Assembly (NCBI RefSeq): GCF_000158955.1
Contig: NZ_GG657757.1
Coordinates: 3,814,724 to 3,878,723, forward strand
Source: Streptomyces viridochromogenes DSM 40736
GTDB taxonomy: Bacteria > Actinomycetota > Actinomycetes > Streptomycetales > Streptomycetaceae
Length of the DNA stretch: 64,000 nt
Direction: 5' to 3'
In this document: positions 1-7,448 of the stretch, in pieces
How the letters are laid out: every line of letters begins with the position of its first letter
Position numbering within the stretch: the stretch's first letter is position 1
Notes under the pieces: model-generated
What the model saw: the letters and a program-made list of their open reading frames with translations, nothing else
What the model was told of the DNA's origin: nothing
The model's database searches: none
Translations under genes and position numbers: made by a program

Positions 1-837
1 CGCGAGGAGATCCGCAACCTCCAGGCGGTGCGCAAGGAGCGCAACCGGCAGGAGGAGGAGACGCTGCGCACGGGCTACGAGCGCGGCGCCGGTGTGGACC
101 AGCAGGACTACGAGCTGGCCATCGAGCGGCGGCGCAACCGTTTCACCCGGGCCGAGATCGAGGACGACCTCCAGCTGATCGGTTCCGACCCCATCTCCGC
201 CGACTTCCTGGCCTGGCGGGGCGGCGACATCAGCGCCGACGAGCTGTCCAAGCGGCTGCACGCGGCCGAGGAGCGCCAGGACGCCCGCCAGGACGACCGG
301 CTGCGGCTCGACCGCGACTACGAGTTCCAGCGCCACGGCCTGGACCGGGACGACCAGCGCTGGCAGATCGAACGCGACGACCGGCGTCAGGAGCTGACCC
401 GCAAGGAGGAGCAGGACGAGACGGCCGCCCAGCGTCACGAGGACGCCCGGCGCTGGGACCTGGAGCACGAGGACCGGCTGCGCCGGCGCCAGGAGGAACG
501 CACGGACGCCAAGGAGCTCCAGCGCGACCAGCGCGAGTGGGCGAAGGAGCAGCTCAGCGTGCGGGCGACGCTGGGCAAACAGGCCATCGACCGCGGCCTG
601 TTCGACAGCACCATGTACGACGCGGGCGCCTTCATCAACAGCGTCGGCGACGTCCCCTACAACCAGTCCCCGGCGCAGGGCGGCGGCCCGGAGATGCCCA
701 AGGCGGAGCTGAAGGGCGAGGTCAAGGGCGAGTTGCGCCGGGGGCCCCGGGCCGCCGAGACCGAGCCCGCCACCGACGACATGGACGAAGCCGACGACTT
801 CGATCCCGCGAACCAGGAGGGGCGCCTTGGCAACTGA
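1..837 (+). CDS. Charged coiled-coil hypothetical protein (5' end outside window)
   Basis: The reading frame is open from base 1, so the true start lies upstream and only the last 278 residues are visible. The sequence is extremely polar: Arg, Glu, Asp and Gln dominate roughly residues 10-185, as expected of a long charged helix or coiled coil, and the C-terminus is an acidic Glu/Asp tail. No catalytic domain, signal peptide or membrane segment is seen. Its TGA overlaps the TTG start of the DUF4407 membrane protein gene at 827, so the two are translationally coupled. I infer a cytoplasmic partner of that membrane protein. Function unknown. Confidence 0.75.
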   Translation, partial: REEIRNLQAVRKERNRQEEETLRTGYERGAGVDQQDYELAIERRRNRFTRAEIEDDLQLIGSDPISADFLAWRGGDISADELSKRLHAAEERQDARQDDRLRLDRDYEFQRHGLDRDDQRWQIERDDRRQELTRKEEQDETAAQRHEDARRWDLEHEDRLRRRQEERTDAKELQRDQREWAKEQLSVRATLGKQAIDRGLFDSTMYDAGAFINSVGDVPYNQSPAQGGGPEMPKAELKGEVKGELRRGPRAAETEPATDDMDEADDFDPANQEGRLGN

Positions 838-2188
838 CACCCCGCTCCGTCCGGCCGACAGCGCCGCCTTCGACGACGACCGGAGCAGCCAGTCCCGCCC
901 CGCGCCGCCGGCGTCCGGTGTGGCGCCCCGGCTGCGCCGCCTGATCGGCATCGACGAGGGGCTGCTGGCCTGGGTGCCGGAGGAACGCCCCCGCTACACC
1001 TGGTACGGCGCGCTCGTCGTCAACACGGCGCTGCTGGGCGCGGTCTCCATGGTGCTGGCGCTGTCCAGCTTCCGCTCCGACCTGCCGCTGGCGGCGGTGC
1101 TGGTGGTCGCCGTGCTCTGGTTCTGGGTGATCCTGGCCCTGGACAGCTGGCTGGTCTCCAGCACCCACGGCACGGGGGTGCGCAAGTGGACCCTGCTCGT
1201 GCGGTTCTTCCTGTCGGTGCTGCTCGGTCTGTTCATCGCCGAGCCGATCCTCTTCCAGATCTTCGACAAGGAGATCCGCCAGGAGATAGCCGTCGGCAAC
1301 GAGCAGAAGGTCGCCGACTACCGGGGCATGCTCGTCTCCTGCAACCCGACCGACGGCGCCTCCACCACCGGACGTCCCGAGTGCGCCCGCTACCAGCTGA
1401 AGGTCGCGGGCTCCCCCGCCGAACTGGCCCGCCAGATCAAGAGCAACGGCGAGCGCGCGGCGGCCCTGCGGACCCAGGTCGCCGACATCAACAAGACGCT
1501 GAACGACAAGCTCGACACCGAACAGCGCCTGTGCGGCCCGAAGTATTGGGTCGTCCGGGGCGGCGTCCGGGACGTCACCATCACCTGCGAGCGGGCCCGA
1601 AAGGCCACCTCGGAGTACGAGGACAACAGCAAGCTCAAGACGTACGAGGAGCAGCTCAAGGGCCTGGTCGCCAAGGGTCAGCAGCTGTCCGCCCGGAAGG
1701 ACGAGGCCGCCGACCAGTACCAGCCCCTGCTGCAGAAGGCCGTCGACGACAAGACCCGGCGGCGGGCGGCCGACCTGGACACCGACGGCATCCTCACCCG
1801 CGCCCACGGCCTGAAGGAGGTCGCCGAGTCGGACGGCTTCGCGCTGTTCCTGACGATCGTGCTGCACCTGCTGCTGCTCTGCCTGGACGCGATGCCCGTC
1901 CTGGCCAAGGTCCTCAGCGGCGCCACCTCGTACGACAACCTCCTCGGAGCCCGCCGCCGCACGAGCCGGAGGCTGTACGCCGAGGAGCTGGAGGTCCAGC
2001 ACACCTGCGCCCGCATGGAACACGACGTCCGGCGCCACCGCGTCCAGCTGGACACGGCCTACCGCATGGGCCGTCTGGACCAGGAGCACCAGCGGGCCCA
2101 GGCGGAGCGCGCGGCGGCGGAGCGGGCGGAACTGGAGGAGAGGATGGAGCGGATCATGCGGACGCGAGGTGCGAAGACCCCGCTTTGA
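827..2188 (+). CDS. DUF4407 family membrane protein
   Basis: 453 residues starting at TTG 827, chosen because an AGGAGGGG ribosome site lies just upstream and the gene overlaps the previous stop by 11 bases. Membrane segments are visible at about residues 61-81, 87-108, 121-145 and 338-360. Between segments 3 and 4 lies a roughly 190-residue helical region rich in Lys, Glu and Gln, with a few Cys near residues 169-245. The C-terminal 90 residues are again Arg/Glu-rich and helical. This layout (three N-terminal helices, long coil, one more helix) is that of the DUF4407 family, whose function is not established. Coupling to the coiled-coil gene upstream suggests a shared complex. Confidence 0.85.
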   Translation: MATDTPLRPADSAAFDDDRSSQSRPAPPASGVAPRLRRLIGIDEGLLAWVPEERPRYTWYGALVVNTALLGAVSMVLALSSFRSDLPLAAVLVVAVLWFWVILALDSWLVSSTHGTGVRKWTLLVRFFLSVLLGLFIAEPILFQIFDKEIRQEIAVGNEQKVADYRGMLVSCNPTDGASTTGRPECARYQLKVAGSPAELARQIKSNGERAAALRTQVADINKTLNDKLDTEQRLCGPKYWVVRGGVRDVTITCERARKATSEYEDNSKLKTYEEQLKGLVAKGQQLSARKDEAADQYQPLLQKAVDDKTRRRAADLDTDGILTRAHGLKEVAESDGFALFLTIVLHLLLLCLDAMPVLAKVLSGATSYDNLLGARRRTSRRLYAEELEVQHTCARMEHDVRRHRVQLDTAYRMGRLDQEHQRAQAERAAAERAELEERMERIMRTRGAKTPL

Positions 2189-2218
2189 TCCGGAAAGCCA
2201 ACGAAACATTCGATGACC

Positions 2219-2254
2219 GGAACCCTGCCCTCCGCACCAGGTGGGCAGGGTTCT
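2219..2254 (+). terminator. Terminator hairpin after the DUF4407 gene
   Basis: A perfect inverted repeat, AACCCTGCCC (2221-2230) and GGGCAGGGTT (2243-2252), encloses a 12-base loop 30 bases after the DUF4407 stop. One further G-C pair and a wobble pair extend the stem. It separates the coiled-coil/DUF4407 operon from the xylanase operon. Confidence 0.75.
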
Positions 2255-2322
2255 CCTCGTCATCGACGCTCAACCACCCACCGAACAGCACAAATCCACC
2301 CTCGGGCATACGGGATCGGCGA

Positions 2323-2364
2323 CGAATATTTCGCAACAGCTGCCGAAACCATTGACAGTTGACA
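2323..2364 (+). promoter_or_regulatory. Candidate xylan-response operator and promoter elements
   Basis: CGAATATTTCG at 2323-2333 has CGAA/TTCG arms. It resembles the CGAAA-N-TTTCG type of element described upstream of Streptomyces xylanase genes (from memory), although the spacer and inner bases differ. Twenty bases on lie two close TTGACA hexamers (2352-2357 and 2359-2364), either of which could serve as a -35 box. No convincing -10 follows at 17-18 bases. The 5' leader to the xylanase ATG at 2436 would be about 50 bases. Confidence 0.35.
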
Positions 2365-2435
2365 GGGCCAGACCAACACTCCCGGGTGACAGAACGCCTC
2401 CGTCGACCCCACGCACACGAGGAGGAAGCACCCCC

Positions 2436-3110
2436 ATGACCCACGCCCTCAGCCGCTTACGGCTGCTGCTCAGCAGCACCGTCACCCTGCTGCTCGTCGC
2501 CGTCGCCGCCCTCGCCCTGCCGGGCACCGCCCACGCGGACACGGTCGTCACCACGAACCAGACCGGCACCAACAACGGCTACTACTACTCGTTCTGGACG
2601 GACGCGCCGGGCACGGTCTCCATGACCCTCTCCTCCGGCGGCAGTTACAGCACCTCATGGCGCAACACCGGGAACTTCGTCGCCGGCAAGGGCTGGAGCA
2701 CCGGCGCACGCCGCACCGTGACCTACTCGGGCACGTTCAACCCGTCCGGCAACGCCTACCTGACCCTGTACGGCTGGACCGCGAACCCGCTCATCGAGTA
2801 CTACATCGTCGACAACTGGGGCACGTACCGGCCCACGGGTACCTACAAGGGCACCGTCACCAGTGACGGCGGCACGTACGACATCTACAAGACGACGCGC
2901 TACAACGCCCCGTCCGTGGAGGGCAACAAGACCTTCGACCAGTACTGGAGCGTGCGGCAGTCGAAACGGACGGGCGGCACCATCACCGCCGGCAACCACT
3001 TCGACGCGTGGGCCCGCGCGGGCATGCCCCTCGGCAACTTCAAGTACTACATGATCATGGCGACCGAGGGTTACCAGAGCAGCGGCAGCTCCAACATCAC
3101 GGTGCGCTGA
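2436..3110 (+). CDS. Secreted GH11 endo-1,4-beta-xylanase
   Basis: 224 residues. An open frame extends further upstream, but ATG 2436 gives a proper signal peptide (basic start, hydrophobic core 9-29, cleavage near AHA-D at 34/35) and follows a GAGGAGG site. The mature part is a single GH11 jelly-roll domain that hydrolyses beta-1,4-xylan outside the cell. Glu121 in the PLIEYYIVD motif fits the nucleophile and Glu211 in [10 protein letters not shown] the acid/base. There is no carbohydrate-binding module, unlike several Streptomyces GH11 enzymes that carry one C-terminally. Only two bases separate it from the acetylxylan esterase gene, so they form one operon for acetylated xylan, as in S. 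lividans xlnB-axeA. Confidence 0.95.
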   Translation: MTHALSRLRLLLSSTVTLLLVAVAALALPGTAHADTVVTTNQTGTNNGYYYSFWTDAPGTVSMTLSSGGSYSTSWRNTGNFVAGKGWSTGARRTVTYSGTFNPSGNAYLTLYGWTANPLIEYYIVDNWGTYRPTGTYKGTVTSDGGTYDIYKTTRYNAPSVEGNKTFDQYWSVRQSKRTGGTITAGNHFDAWARAGMPLGNFKYYMIMATEGYQSSGSSNITVR

Positions 3111-3112
3111 CG

Positions 3113-3814
3113 ATGAGGACCCGCACACGCTCCTCACGACGCGCCCTGGTCACGACGCTGACAGCCCTCGCGACGGCCGCGGCGGCCACCCTCACGACCG
3201 CCACCACCGCCGCCGCCGTCCCGGACCGGGCCGCGGCCTGCAACGGCTACGTCGGGCTCACCTTCGACGACGGGCCGTCCGGCAACACGACGAAGCTGCT
3301 GGACGCACTCCGCCGGAACGGCCTACGGGCCACGATGTTCAACCAGGGCCAGTACGCCGCGGCCAACCCGTCCCTGGTCCGGGCCCAGGTGGCCGCCGGC
3401 ATGTGGGTCGCCAACCACAGCTACACCCACCCGCACCTGACCCAGCTGAGCCAGGCACAGATCGACTCCGAGATCTCCCGGACCCAGCAGGCCCTCGCGA
3501 ACGCCGGCGGCGGCTCACCGAAGCTCTTCCGCCCGCCGTACGGCGAGACCAACGCGACGGTCAAGTCGGTCGCGGCCCGGTACGGCCTGACCGAGATCAT
3601 CTGGAACGTCGACTCCCAGGACTGGAACGGCGCGAGCACCGACGCCATCGTCCAGTCCGTCGGCCGGCTGACCAACGGCCAGGTCATCCTCATGCACGAC
3701 TGGCCCGCCAACACCCTCGCGGCCGTCCCCCGCATCGCCCAGTCCCTGACGGCCCGCGGTCTGTGCGCGGGGATGATCTCCCCGCAGACGGGCCGGGCCG
3801 TCGCCCCCGGCTGA
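3113..3814 (+). CDS. Secreted CE4 polysaccharide deacetylase (acetylxylan esterase)
   Basis: 233 residues from ATG 3113. An N-terminal signal peptide (RTRSSRR then a long Ala/Thr-rich hydrophobic run to about residue 35) indicates export. The rest is one NodB-type CE4 domain with all usual motifs: TFDDGP at 50-55 (metal-binding Asp53), HSYTHPH from residue 102 (metal ligands His102 and His106), RPPYG from 140, and LMHDW with His195. CE4 enzymes remove O- or N-acetyl groups with a divalent metal. Directly after a xylanase, the natural substrate is acetylated xylan. No cellulose- or xylan-binding module follows. A chitin or peptidoglycan deacetylase role cannot be excluded from motifs alone, but the context argues against it. 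Confidence 0.9.
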   Translation: MRTRTRSSRRALVTTLTALATAAAATLTTATTAAAVPDRAAACNGYVGLTFDDGPSGNTTKLLDALRRNGLRATMFNQGQYAAANPSLVRAQVAAGMWVANHSYTHPHLTQLSQAQIDSEISRTQQALANAGGGSPKLFRPPYGETNATVKSVAARYGLTEIIWNVDSQDWNGASTDAIVQSVGRLTNGQVILMHDWPANTLAAVPRIAQSLTARGLCAGMISPQTGRAVAPG

Positions 3815-3905
3815 CCGAACGGCGCGACGGCATCCGCGAGCCGTCGCGCCACCCGGCAGAACGGCGGACGACCGACTGTCAGTGGTCCCTTCTACGATGC
3901 GTCGC

Positions 3906-4466
3906 ATGCCTGAATGGATGCACGTCACCGACCCTGTCCTGGACTCGGGTCGGCACGACGAGGTGAACCTGGTCTTCGGCCGCGGCATGGGGCTCGACGC
4001 GCTCGCCGAAGGGCTGCGCGGGGTGCACCGGGAACCCCTGGTCACCGGGGAGGGGAACGGATGGGCGTGGGCGGTGCACGACATGCTCAACGCCGAGATC
4101 GAGGACTTCGACCCGGTCTCCTACGGGCCGCTCAGCGCGGGCGCCGAGATCGTGGTGTTCGTGACCGAGCCGTGCAGCGCGAAGGCGCATCCGCCGCACT
4201 TCGAGTACTACCGGGACGGGCGGCTGATCACCTGGTTCAGCTTCGAGGACCTGACGCAGCGTCCGGGGGACAACCCTGACCACCTGTCCGCCGAGTTGCT
4301 GGCCGCGAAGCTGATCGGACCCGACGCCGAGTGCGAGAAGGCGGACGACAGCGGCCATGACTGCTTCGACCACCACTACGACGACCACAACCGCATCGTC
4401 CGGGCGGTCGCCGGCTTCTTCTCCCTGCCTTCGCCGCCGCTGTCCGCGGAGGTGACGGCCCCGTGA
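3906..4466 (+). CDS. DUF6461-type protein, first of a pair
   Basis: 186 residues from ATG 3906; ATG 3897 and GTG 3882 are in-frame alternatives. I prefer 3906 because TACGAT at 3893-3898 lies seven bases upstream, which fits a leaderless transcript. The protein is soluble and acidic with no signal peptide. It shows a repeated pattern of surface Trp, His and Asp residues and a His/Asp-rich stretch near residue 160. It resembles the DUF6461 family common in Streptomyces, of unknown function; I rank that as a likely but unverified match. The stop overlaps the GTG start of a second, similar protein, so they are co-translated and may be partners. Confidence 0.65.
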   Translation: MPEWMHVTDPVLDSGRHDEVNLVFGRGMGLDALAEGLRGVHREPLVTGEGNGWAWAVHDMLNAEIEDFDPVSYGPLSAGAEIVVFVTEPCSAKAHPPHFEYYRDGRLITWFSFEDLTQRPGDNPDHLSAELLAAKLIGPDAECEKADDSGHDCFDHHYDDHNRIVRAVAGFFSLPSPPLSAEVTAP

Positions 4467-5020
4467 CCTGGCTCGCCCCGGCCGGCTTCCGCACGTTCTG
4501 CCGGGGGATCCCCCTGGCCGACCTGAACGGCTTCTTCACCGAGGCCGGACTGCCCGCCGCCTCCGGTGCGTCGGAGGACGGCTGGGCCTGGCTCGCCCAC
4601 CACGCCGAGACCAACCCGGACGGCGGAGCGATCCAGCAACTCGGCCAGTACATCACCGGCTTCCGCTACGCGGACCGCGTCAGTGACCAGCACAACGTCC
4701 ACATGGTCTTCCTGGCCTCCACCCCGGCCTGCGCCTGCGGCCATTCCTACGCGGTGCCGCACTGCGCCCAGCACCCCTGCCAGTTCGCCTACAGCCGCGG
4801 CGGCTTCGCCGTGTCGCTCTTCAACCTCGGCGAGCGCCGGGAGTCCCACCGCTTCGGCAGCCAGGCCGACCTCTTTATACGGCAGTTCCTGGAGGAGGGC
4901 CTCGTCGGGCGCACCACCCGCTACGACTCCGAACCCGGCTTCAACGCCGACGGCGCCGAAACCGTCCGGATCATCGCCGAGCACTTCGGACTTCCCGCCG
5001 GGCCACTCGGGCGGGACTGA
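4463..5020 (+). CDS. DUF6461-type protein, second of a pair
   Basis: 185 residues starting at GTG 4463 inside a GTGA overlap with the preceding gene, a sign of translational coupling. The core (GWAWLAHHAETNP near residue 40, then an alternating strand pattern) parallels GWAWAVHDMLNAE in the upstream protein, so the two are probably paralogues. A Cys-rich patch near residues 90-110 (CACGH, then CAQHPC) could bind a metal; it is absent from the partner. No membrane segment or known catalytic motif is visible. Function unknown. Confidence 0.65.
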   Translation: MTWLAPAGFRTFCRGIPLADLNGFFTEAGLPAASGASEDGWAWLAHHAETNPDGGAIQQLGQYITGFRYADRVSDQHNVHMVFLASTPACACGHSYAVPHCAQHPCQFAYSRGGFAVSLFNLGERRESHRFGSQADLFIRQFLEEGLVGRTTRYDSEPGFNADGAETVRIIAEHFGLPAGPLGRD

Positions 5021-5136
5021 TGGCCGAAACCCCACGGTGGGCAGGCAGCAGGGGCGGCCGAGGTCCGGGTCCGGCCGGGAATCTCACCTAGGTTGGTGGG
5101 CCGGTCCCCCCTACCCCCCGCCCCCAGGAGACCCGG

Positions 5137-5937
5137 ATGCCCGACGACAGCCTGCGCGCCCGTATCGACACGTCCAAGCCGCACTCCGCGCGCTTCTGGA
5201 ACTACTTCGTCGGGGGCAAGGACAACTACGAGGTCGACCGTGAGATCGGCGACCAGATCAAGTCGATCTTTCCGGGCCTGGTCGACGTGGCGGTCACCAG
5301 CCGCCGCTTCCTGGGACGGGCCGTCCAGTACCTGGCCGGTGAGCAGGGAGTCCGGCAGTTCCTCGACATAGGGACCGGGCTGCCGACCGCCGACAACACG
5401 CACGAAGTCGCGCAGCGCGTCGCACCGGACGCCCGGATCGTCTACGTCGACAACGACCCCATCGTGCTGGCCCACGCCAACGCCCTCCTCACCAGCACCC
5501 CCGAGGGCCGGACCGCCTATCTGGACGCCGACCTCTACGACCCGGAGGCCGTCCTGGAGGCCGCCGCGGGCACGCTCGACCTCTCCCGGCCGGTGGGCCT
5601 GATGATCCTCAACACGCTCGGCCATGTCGCCGACCACGACCAGGCGCGTGAGCTGGTGCGGCGGCTCATGGCCGGGTTGCCGTCGGGCAGCCACCTCGTG
5701 ATCAGTGACAGCACGGCCACGAGTGAGGGGATGATCGCGGCGTCGGAGGCGTACAACGCGAGTGGGGCCGTGCCGTACTACGTCCGGAGTGTGGAGGAGA
5801 TCGCCGGGTTCTTCGAGGGGCTGGAGTTGGTGGAGCCGGGGGTGGTGAGGGTGCCTGAGTGGCGGGCGGGGTCTGAGGGTGCTGGTGTTGGTGCCGGTGG
5901 CGTGGATGCGTTCTGTGGGGTGGGGCGCAAGCTGTAG
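5137..5937 (+). CDS. SAM-dependent methyltransferase, DUF574 (Methyltransf_19) family
   Basis: 266 residues. The ATG follows CCAGGAGAC. The N-terminus carries the family signature YFVGGKDNYEVD (23-34). A class I Rossmann SAM-binding loop, FLDIGTGLPT, lies at 75-84, followed by an acidic strand end (YVDNDPIVLAHA) that should bind the ribose. This family is greatly expanded in Streptomyces, often beside XRE/DUF397 genes, and its substrates are unknown. The last 40 codons have more TGG/GGG and fewer C-ending codons than the rest, blending into a repeat-rich intergenic region. TAGGTT near 5090 could be a -10 box giving a leader of about 40 bases. Confidence 0.9.
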   Translation: MPDDSLRARIDTSKPHSARFWNYFVGGKDNYEVDREIGDQIKSIFPGLVDVAVTSRRFLGRAVQYLAGEQGVRQFLDIGTGLPTADNTHEVAQRVAPDARIVYVDNDPIVLAHANALLTSTPEGRTAYLDADLYDPEAVLEAAAGTLDLSRPVGLMILNTLGHVADHDQARELVRRLMAGLPSGSHLVISDSTATSEGMIAASEAYNASGAVPYYVRSVEEIAGFFEGLELVEPGVVRVPEWRAGSEGAGVGAGGVDAFCGVGRKL

Positions 5938-5982
5938 GGGGTGGTCGGGGTTGTGGCGCGGGTGCGGCGCCGTGGGGGCTGG

Positions 5983-6060
5983 TCGCGCAGTTCCCCGCGC
6001 CCCCAAGATCGCGCAGTTCCCCGCGCCCCCAAGATTGCGCGGTTGCCCGCGTGCCCGAAG
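5983..6060. repeat. Three tandem copies of a 26-bp repeat
   Basis: Two identical 26-bp units (5983-6008 and 6009-6034) are followed by a diverged third (6035-6060). The unit core is GCGCAGTTCCCCGCGCCCCC. From memory this core is one of the most abundant dispersed intergenic repeats of Streptomyces genomes. Here it lies between the methyltransferase stop and the next promoter. Confidence 0.85.
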
Positions 6061-6102
6061 GTAAAGAAGGCGTCGCGGGCCGCGGGTCGGGATAATCAGG
6101 GC

Positions 6103-6786
6103 ATGGTCGCGCCGCCTCCCCCCGTCCCCGAGTCGGTTCGGCGGTTGATCGGGGATCTGGTTGATGTGGGTGGGGTGTACTCGCTCGTCCTCATGGGTGG
6201 GTACGCCGTGCTGGCGCACGGGCTCGTGGGGCGGGCCGGGCCGGACGTGGACGTCGCCACCGAGCATCCCGCCGCGATGGACGGCATCGCCGACGCCGTC
6301 CGGGCCGGGCTGGTGGAGCGCGGGTGGCTGGTGCGGAGCCTGGAGACCGACCCGCTGTCCGCCCAGTTCCTCGTCACCGACCCGGCGACCGCCGAGGAGT
6401 ACGGGGTCGGCGTCCACAAGGAGGTGCTGTGGCGTCCGCCCGTGGTGACGGAGCTCGGGCCGGCCCTCTCCCTCGACGACCTCGTCGGTACCCGCGTACG
6501 GGACCTGGCCGACCGCGGTCTCGCTCGTGACCTGGTCGACGTGCACGCCGCCTCGGCCCGCTGGAGCCACCCCGAACTGGAGGAACTCGGCCGCCGCCAC
6601 TCCGACGCCTTCGACCTCAGCGACCTCCAGTCCCGGCTGACCGGCACGGACTGGCTGGACGACAGCGCGTTCACCGCCCGCGGCCTCGACGTCCGGGACG
6701 TCGCGGGGCTCCGCCGATGGGCCCAGGAGTGGGCCGACGACATCGCGGAACGGCTCATCGAGGGCGAGGCCCCCGACGAGGAGTGA
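6103..6786 (+). CDS. Nucleotidyltransferase-like protein (AbiEii/MNT-type fold)
   Basis: 227 residues from ATG 6103. GATAAT at 6091-6096 lies six bases before the start, so the mRNA is probably leaderless. Residues 29-53 read as a minimal nucleotidyltransferase core: a Gly-Gly turn (GGYAVLAHG, 32-40), then DVDVAT at 48-53 with the spaced acidic pair expected to bind metal. The remainder is helical and acidic. Similar proteins are seen as AbiEii-type toxins or as stand-alone hypothetical nucleotidyltransferases. No antitoxin partner is adjacent (the next gene is a MarR regulator), so a toxin role is not supported. The stop codon lies inside the first unit of a 16-bp tandem repeat. Confidence 0.65.
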   Translation: MVAPPPPVPESVRRLIGDLVDVGGVYSLVLMGGYAVLAHGLVGRAGPDVDVATEHPAAMDGIADAVRAGLVERGWLVRSLETDPLSAQFLVTDPATAEEYGVGVHKEVLWRPPVVTELGPALSLDDLVGTRVRDLADRGLARDLVDVHAASARWSHPELEELGRRHSDAFDLSDLQSRLTGTDWLDDSAFTARGLDVRDVAGLRRWAQEWADDIAERLIEGEAPDEE

Positions 6787-6822
6787 CCCGGGCTAGGAGT
6801 GACCCGGCCGAGGAGTGACCGG
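6777..6822. repeat. 16-bp tandem repeat spanning a stop codon
   Basis: Units at 6777-6792, 6793-6808 and 6809-6822 share GAGTGACC. The first contains the TGA of the upstream gene, and later copies carry equivalent TGA triplets, as if the gene end had been duplicated by slippage. Confidence 0.8.
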
Positions 6823-6851
6823 TTGTCCGCCGTACTTCCCTGGGCCGGTCC

Positions 6852-6863
6852 TACCGGTCGGTA
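6852..6863. promoter_or_regulatory. Palindrome over the marR-type promoter
   Basis: TACCG-GT-CGGTA is a perfect 5+2+5 inverted repeat. Its right end overlaps TACCCT (6862-6867), a -10 candidate six bases before ATG 6874. A palindrome on the promoter of a MarR gene is the usual layout for autorepression. Inference only. Confidence 0.4.
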
Positions 6864-6873
6864 CCCTGACCCG

Positions 6874-7362
6874 ATGGGCAAGGGGGCAGGCGGGCAGGTC
6901 GGGGTCGTCGCCGCGCTGGTGCGGGCGGCGTTCCTGGTGGACGGTGTGTACGCGGAGACCAGCCGGGCCTACGGGCTGACCCCGCAGCAGGGACAGCTGC
7001 TGTGCGTGCTCATGCCCCAGCCGTACGGCATGGGTGAGCTCGGGGAGACACTCGGGCTGGCGAAGTCGAGTCTGACCGGGCTGGTGGACCGGACGGCGCA
7101 GCGGGGGCTCGTGCGGCGGGAGGCCGACCCGCGCGACGGGCGGGCCGTGCGGGTCGGCCTGACCGAGGAGGGGGCGGCGCTCGCCGGGAGGTTCTACGCC
7201 GAGACGTGCCGCCGGATGGAGGCGCTGCCCTCCGGGCTCAGCGGCGCCGAGCGGGACCGCCTGGCCGTGCTGCTGTCACGGGTCGTGGTGGACAACGAGG
7301 TTCCTGAGGTGTTCGCGGAGACCGAGGCCGCCTCGGGCTCCGAGGAGCGGACGTACGGCTAG
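6874..7362 (+). CDS. MarR family transcriptional regulator
   Basis: 162 residues from ATG 6874, apparently leaderless behind TACCCT. The winged-helix DNA-binding domain occupies about residues 25-110: a helix ending in LTPQQGQLLCVL, the recognition region MGELGETLGLAKSSLTGLVDR, and the wing with the family hallmark DPRDGRAVRVGLTEEG. MarR proteins act as dimers, usually repressing a neighbouring transporter or enzyme and themselves in response to small ligands. The convergent MFS transporter is the nearest candidate target, but its promoter also faces an ArsR-type gene. The TAG stop is supplied by the first bases of a small inverted-repeat element. Confidence 0.9.
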   Translation: MGKGAGGQVGVVAALVRAAFLVDGVYAETSRAYGLTPQQGQLLCVLMPQPYGMGELGETLGLAKSSLTGLVDRTAQRGLVRREADPRDGRAVRVGLTEEGAALAGRFYAETCRRMEALPSGLSGAERDRLAVLLSRVVVDNEVPEVFAETEAASGSEERTYG

Positions 7363-7448
7363 TGCCCCGACAGGCAACGTTCGGGGCACCCCCACTCGCC
7401 GCGCCGGACGCCGCTCCTTGACGGGCACACGTTGGCTGCCGCGGCACT
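7361..7448. repeat. 88-bp MITE-like element with terminal inverted repeats; bidirectional terminator
   Basis: The ends, AGTGCCCCGACAGGCAACGT (7361-7380) and the complement of 7429-7448, match at 17 of 20 positions. Inside the left end, GTGCCCCGA (7362-7370) and TCGGGGCAC (7381-7389) form a perfect 9-bp hairpin with a 10-base loop. The element lies exactly between two convergent genes and its edges complete the TAG stop codons of both (7360-7362 on +, 7447-7449 on -). It has no coding capacity. It probably serves as a two-way terminator and may be a non-autonomous mobile repeat. Confidence 0.6.

Noticed and set aside
694..2263. Long open frames on the opposite strand of the DUF4407 and other genes
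   Set aside because: High third-position GC opens antisense frames throughout; these have Arg/Pro/Gly-rich shadow composition and no start context.
6103..6786. Toxin of an AbiE-type toxin-antitoxin system
   Set aside because: Only the nucleotidyltransferase-like core is visible; no AbiEi-type antitoxin lies next to it.
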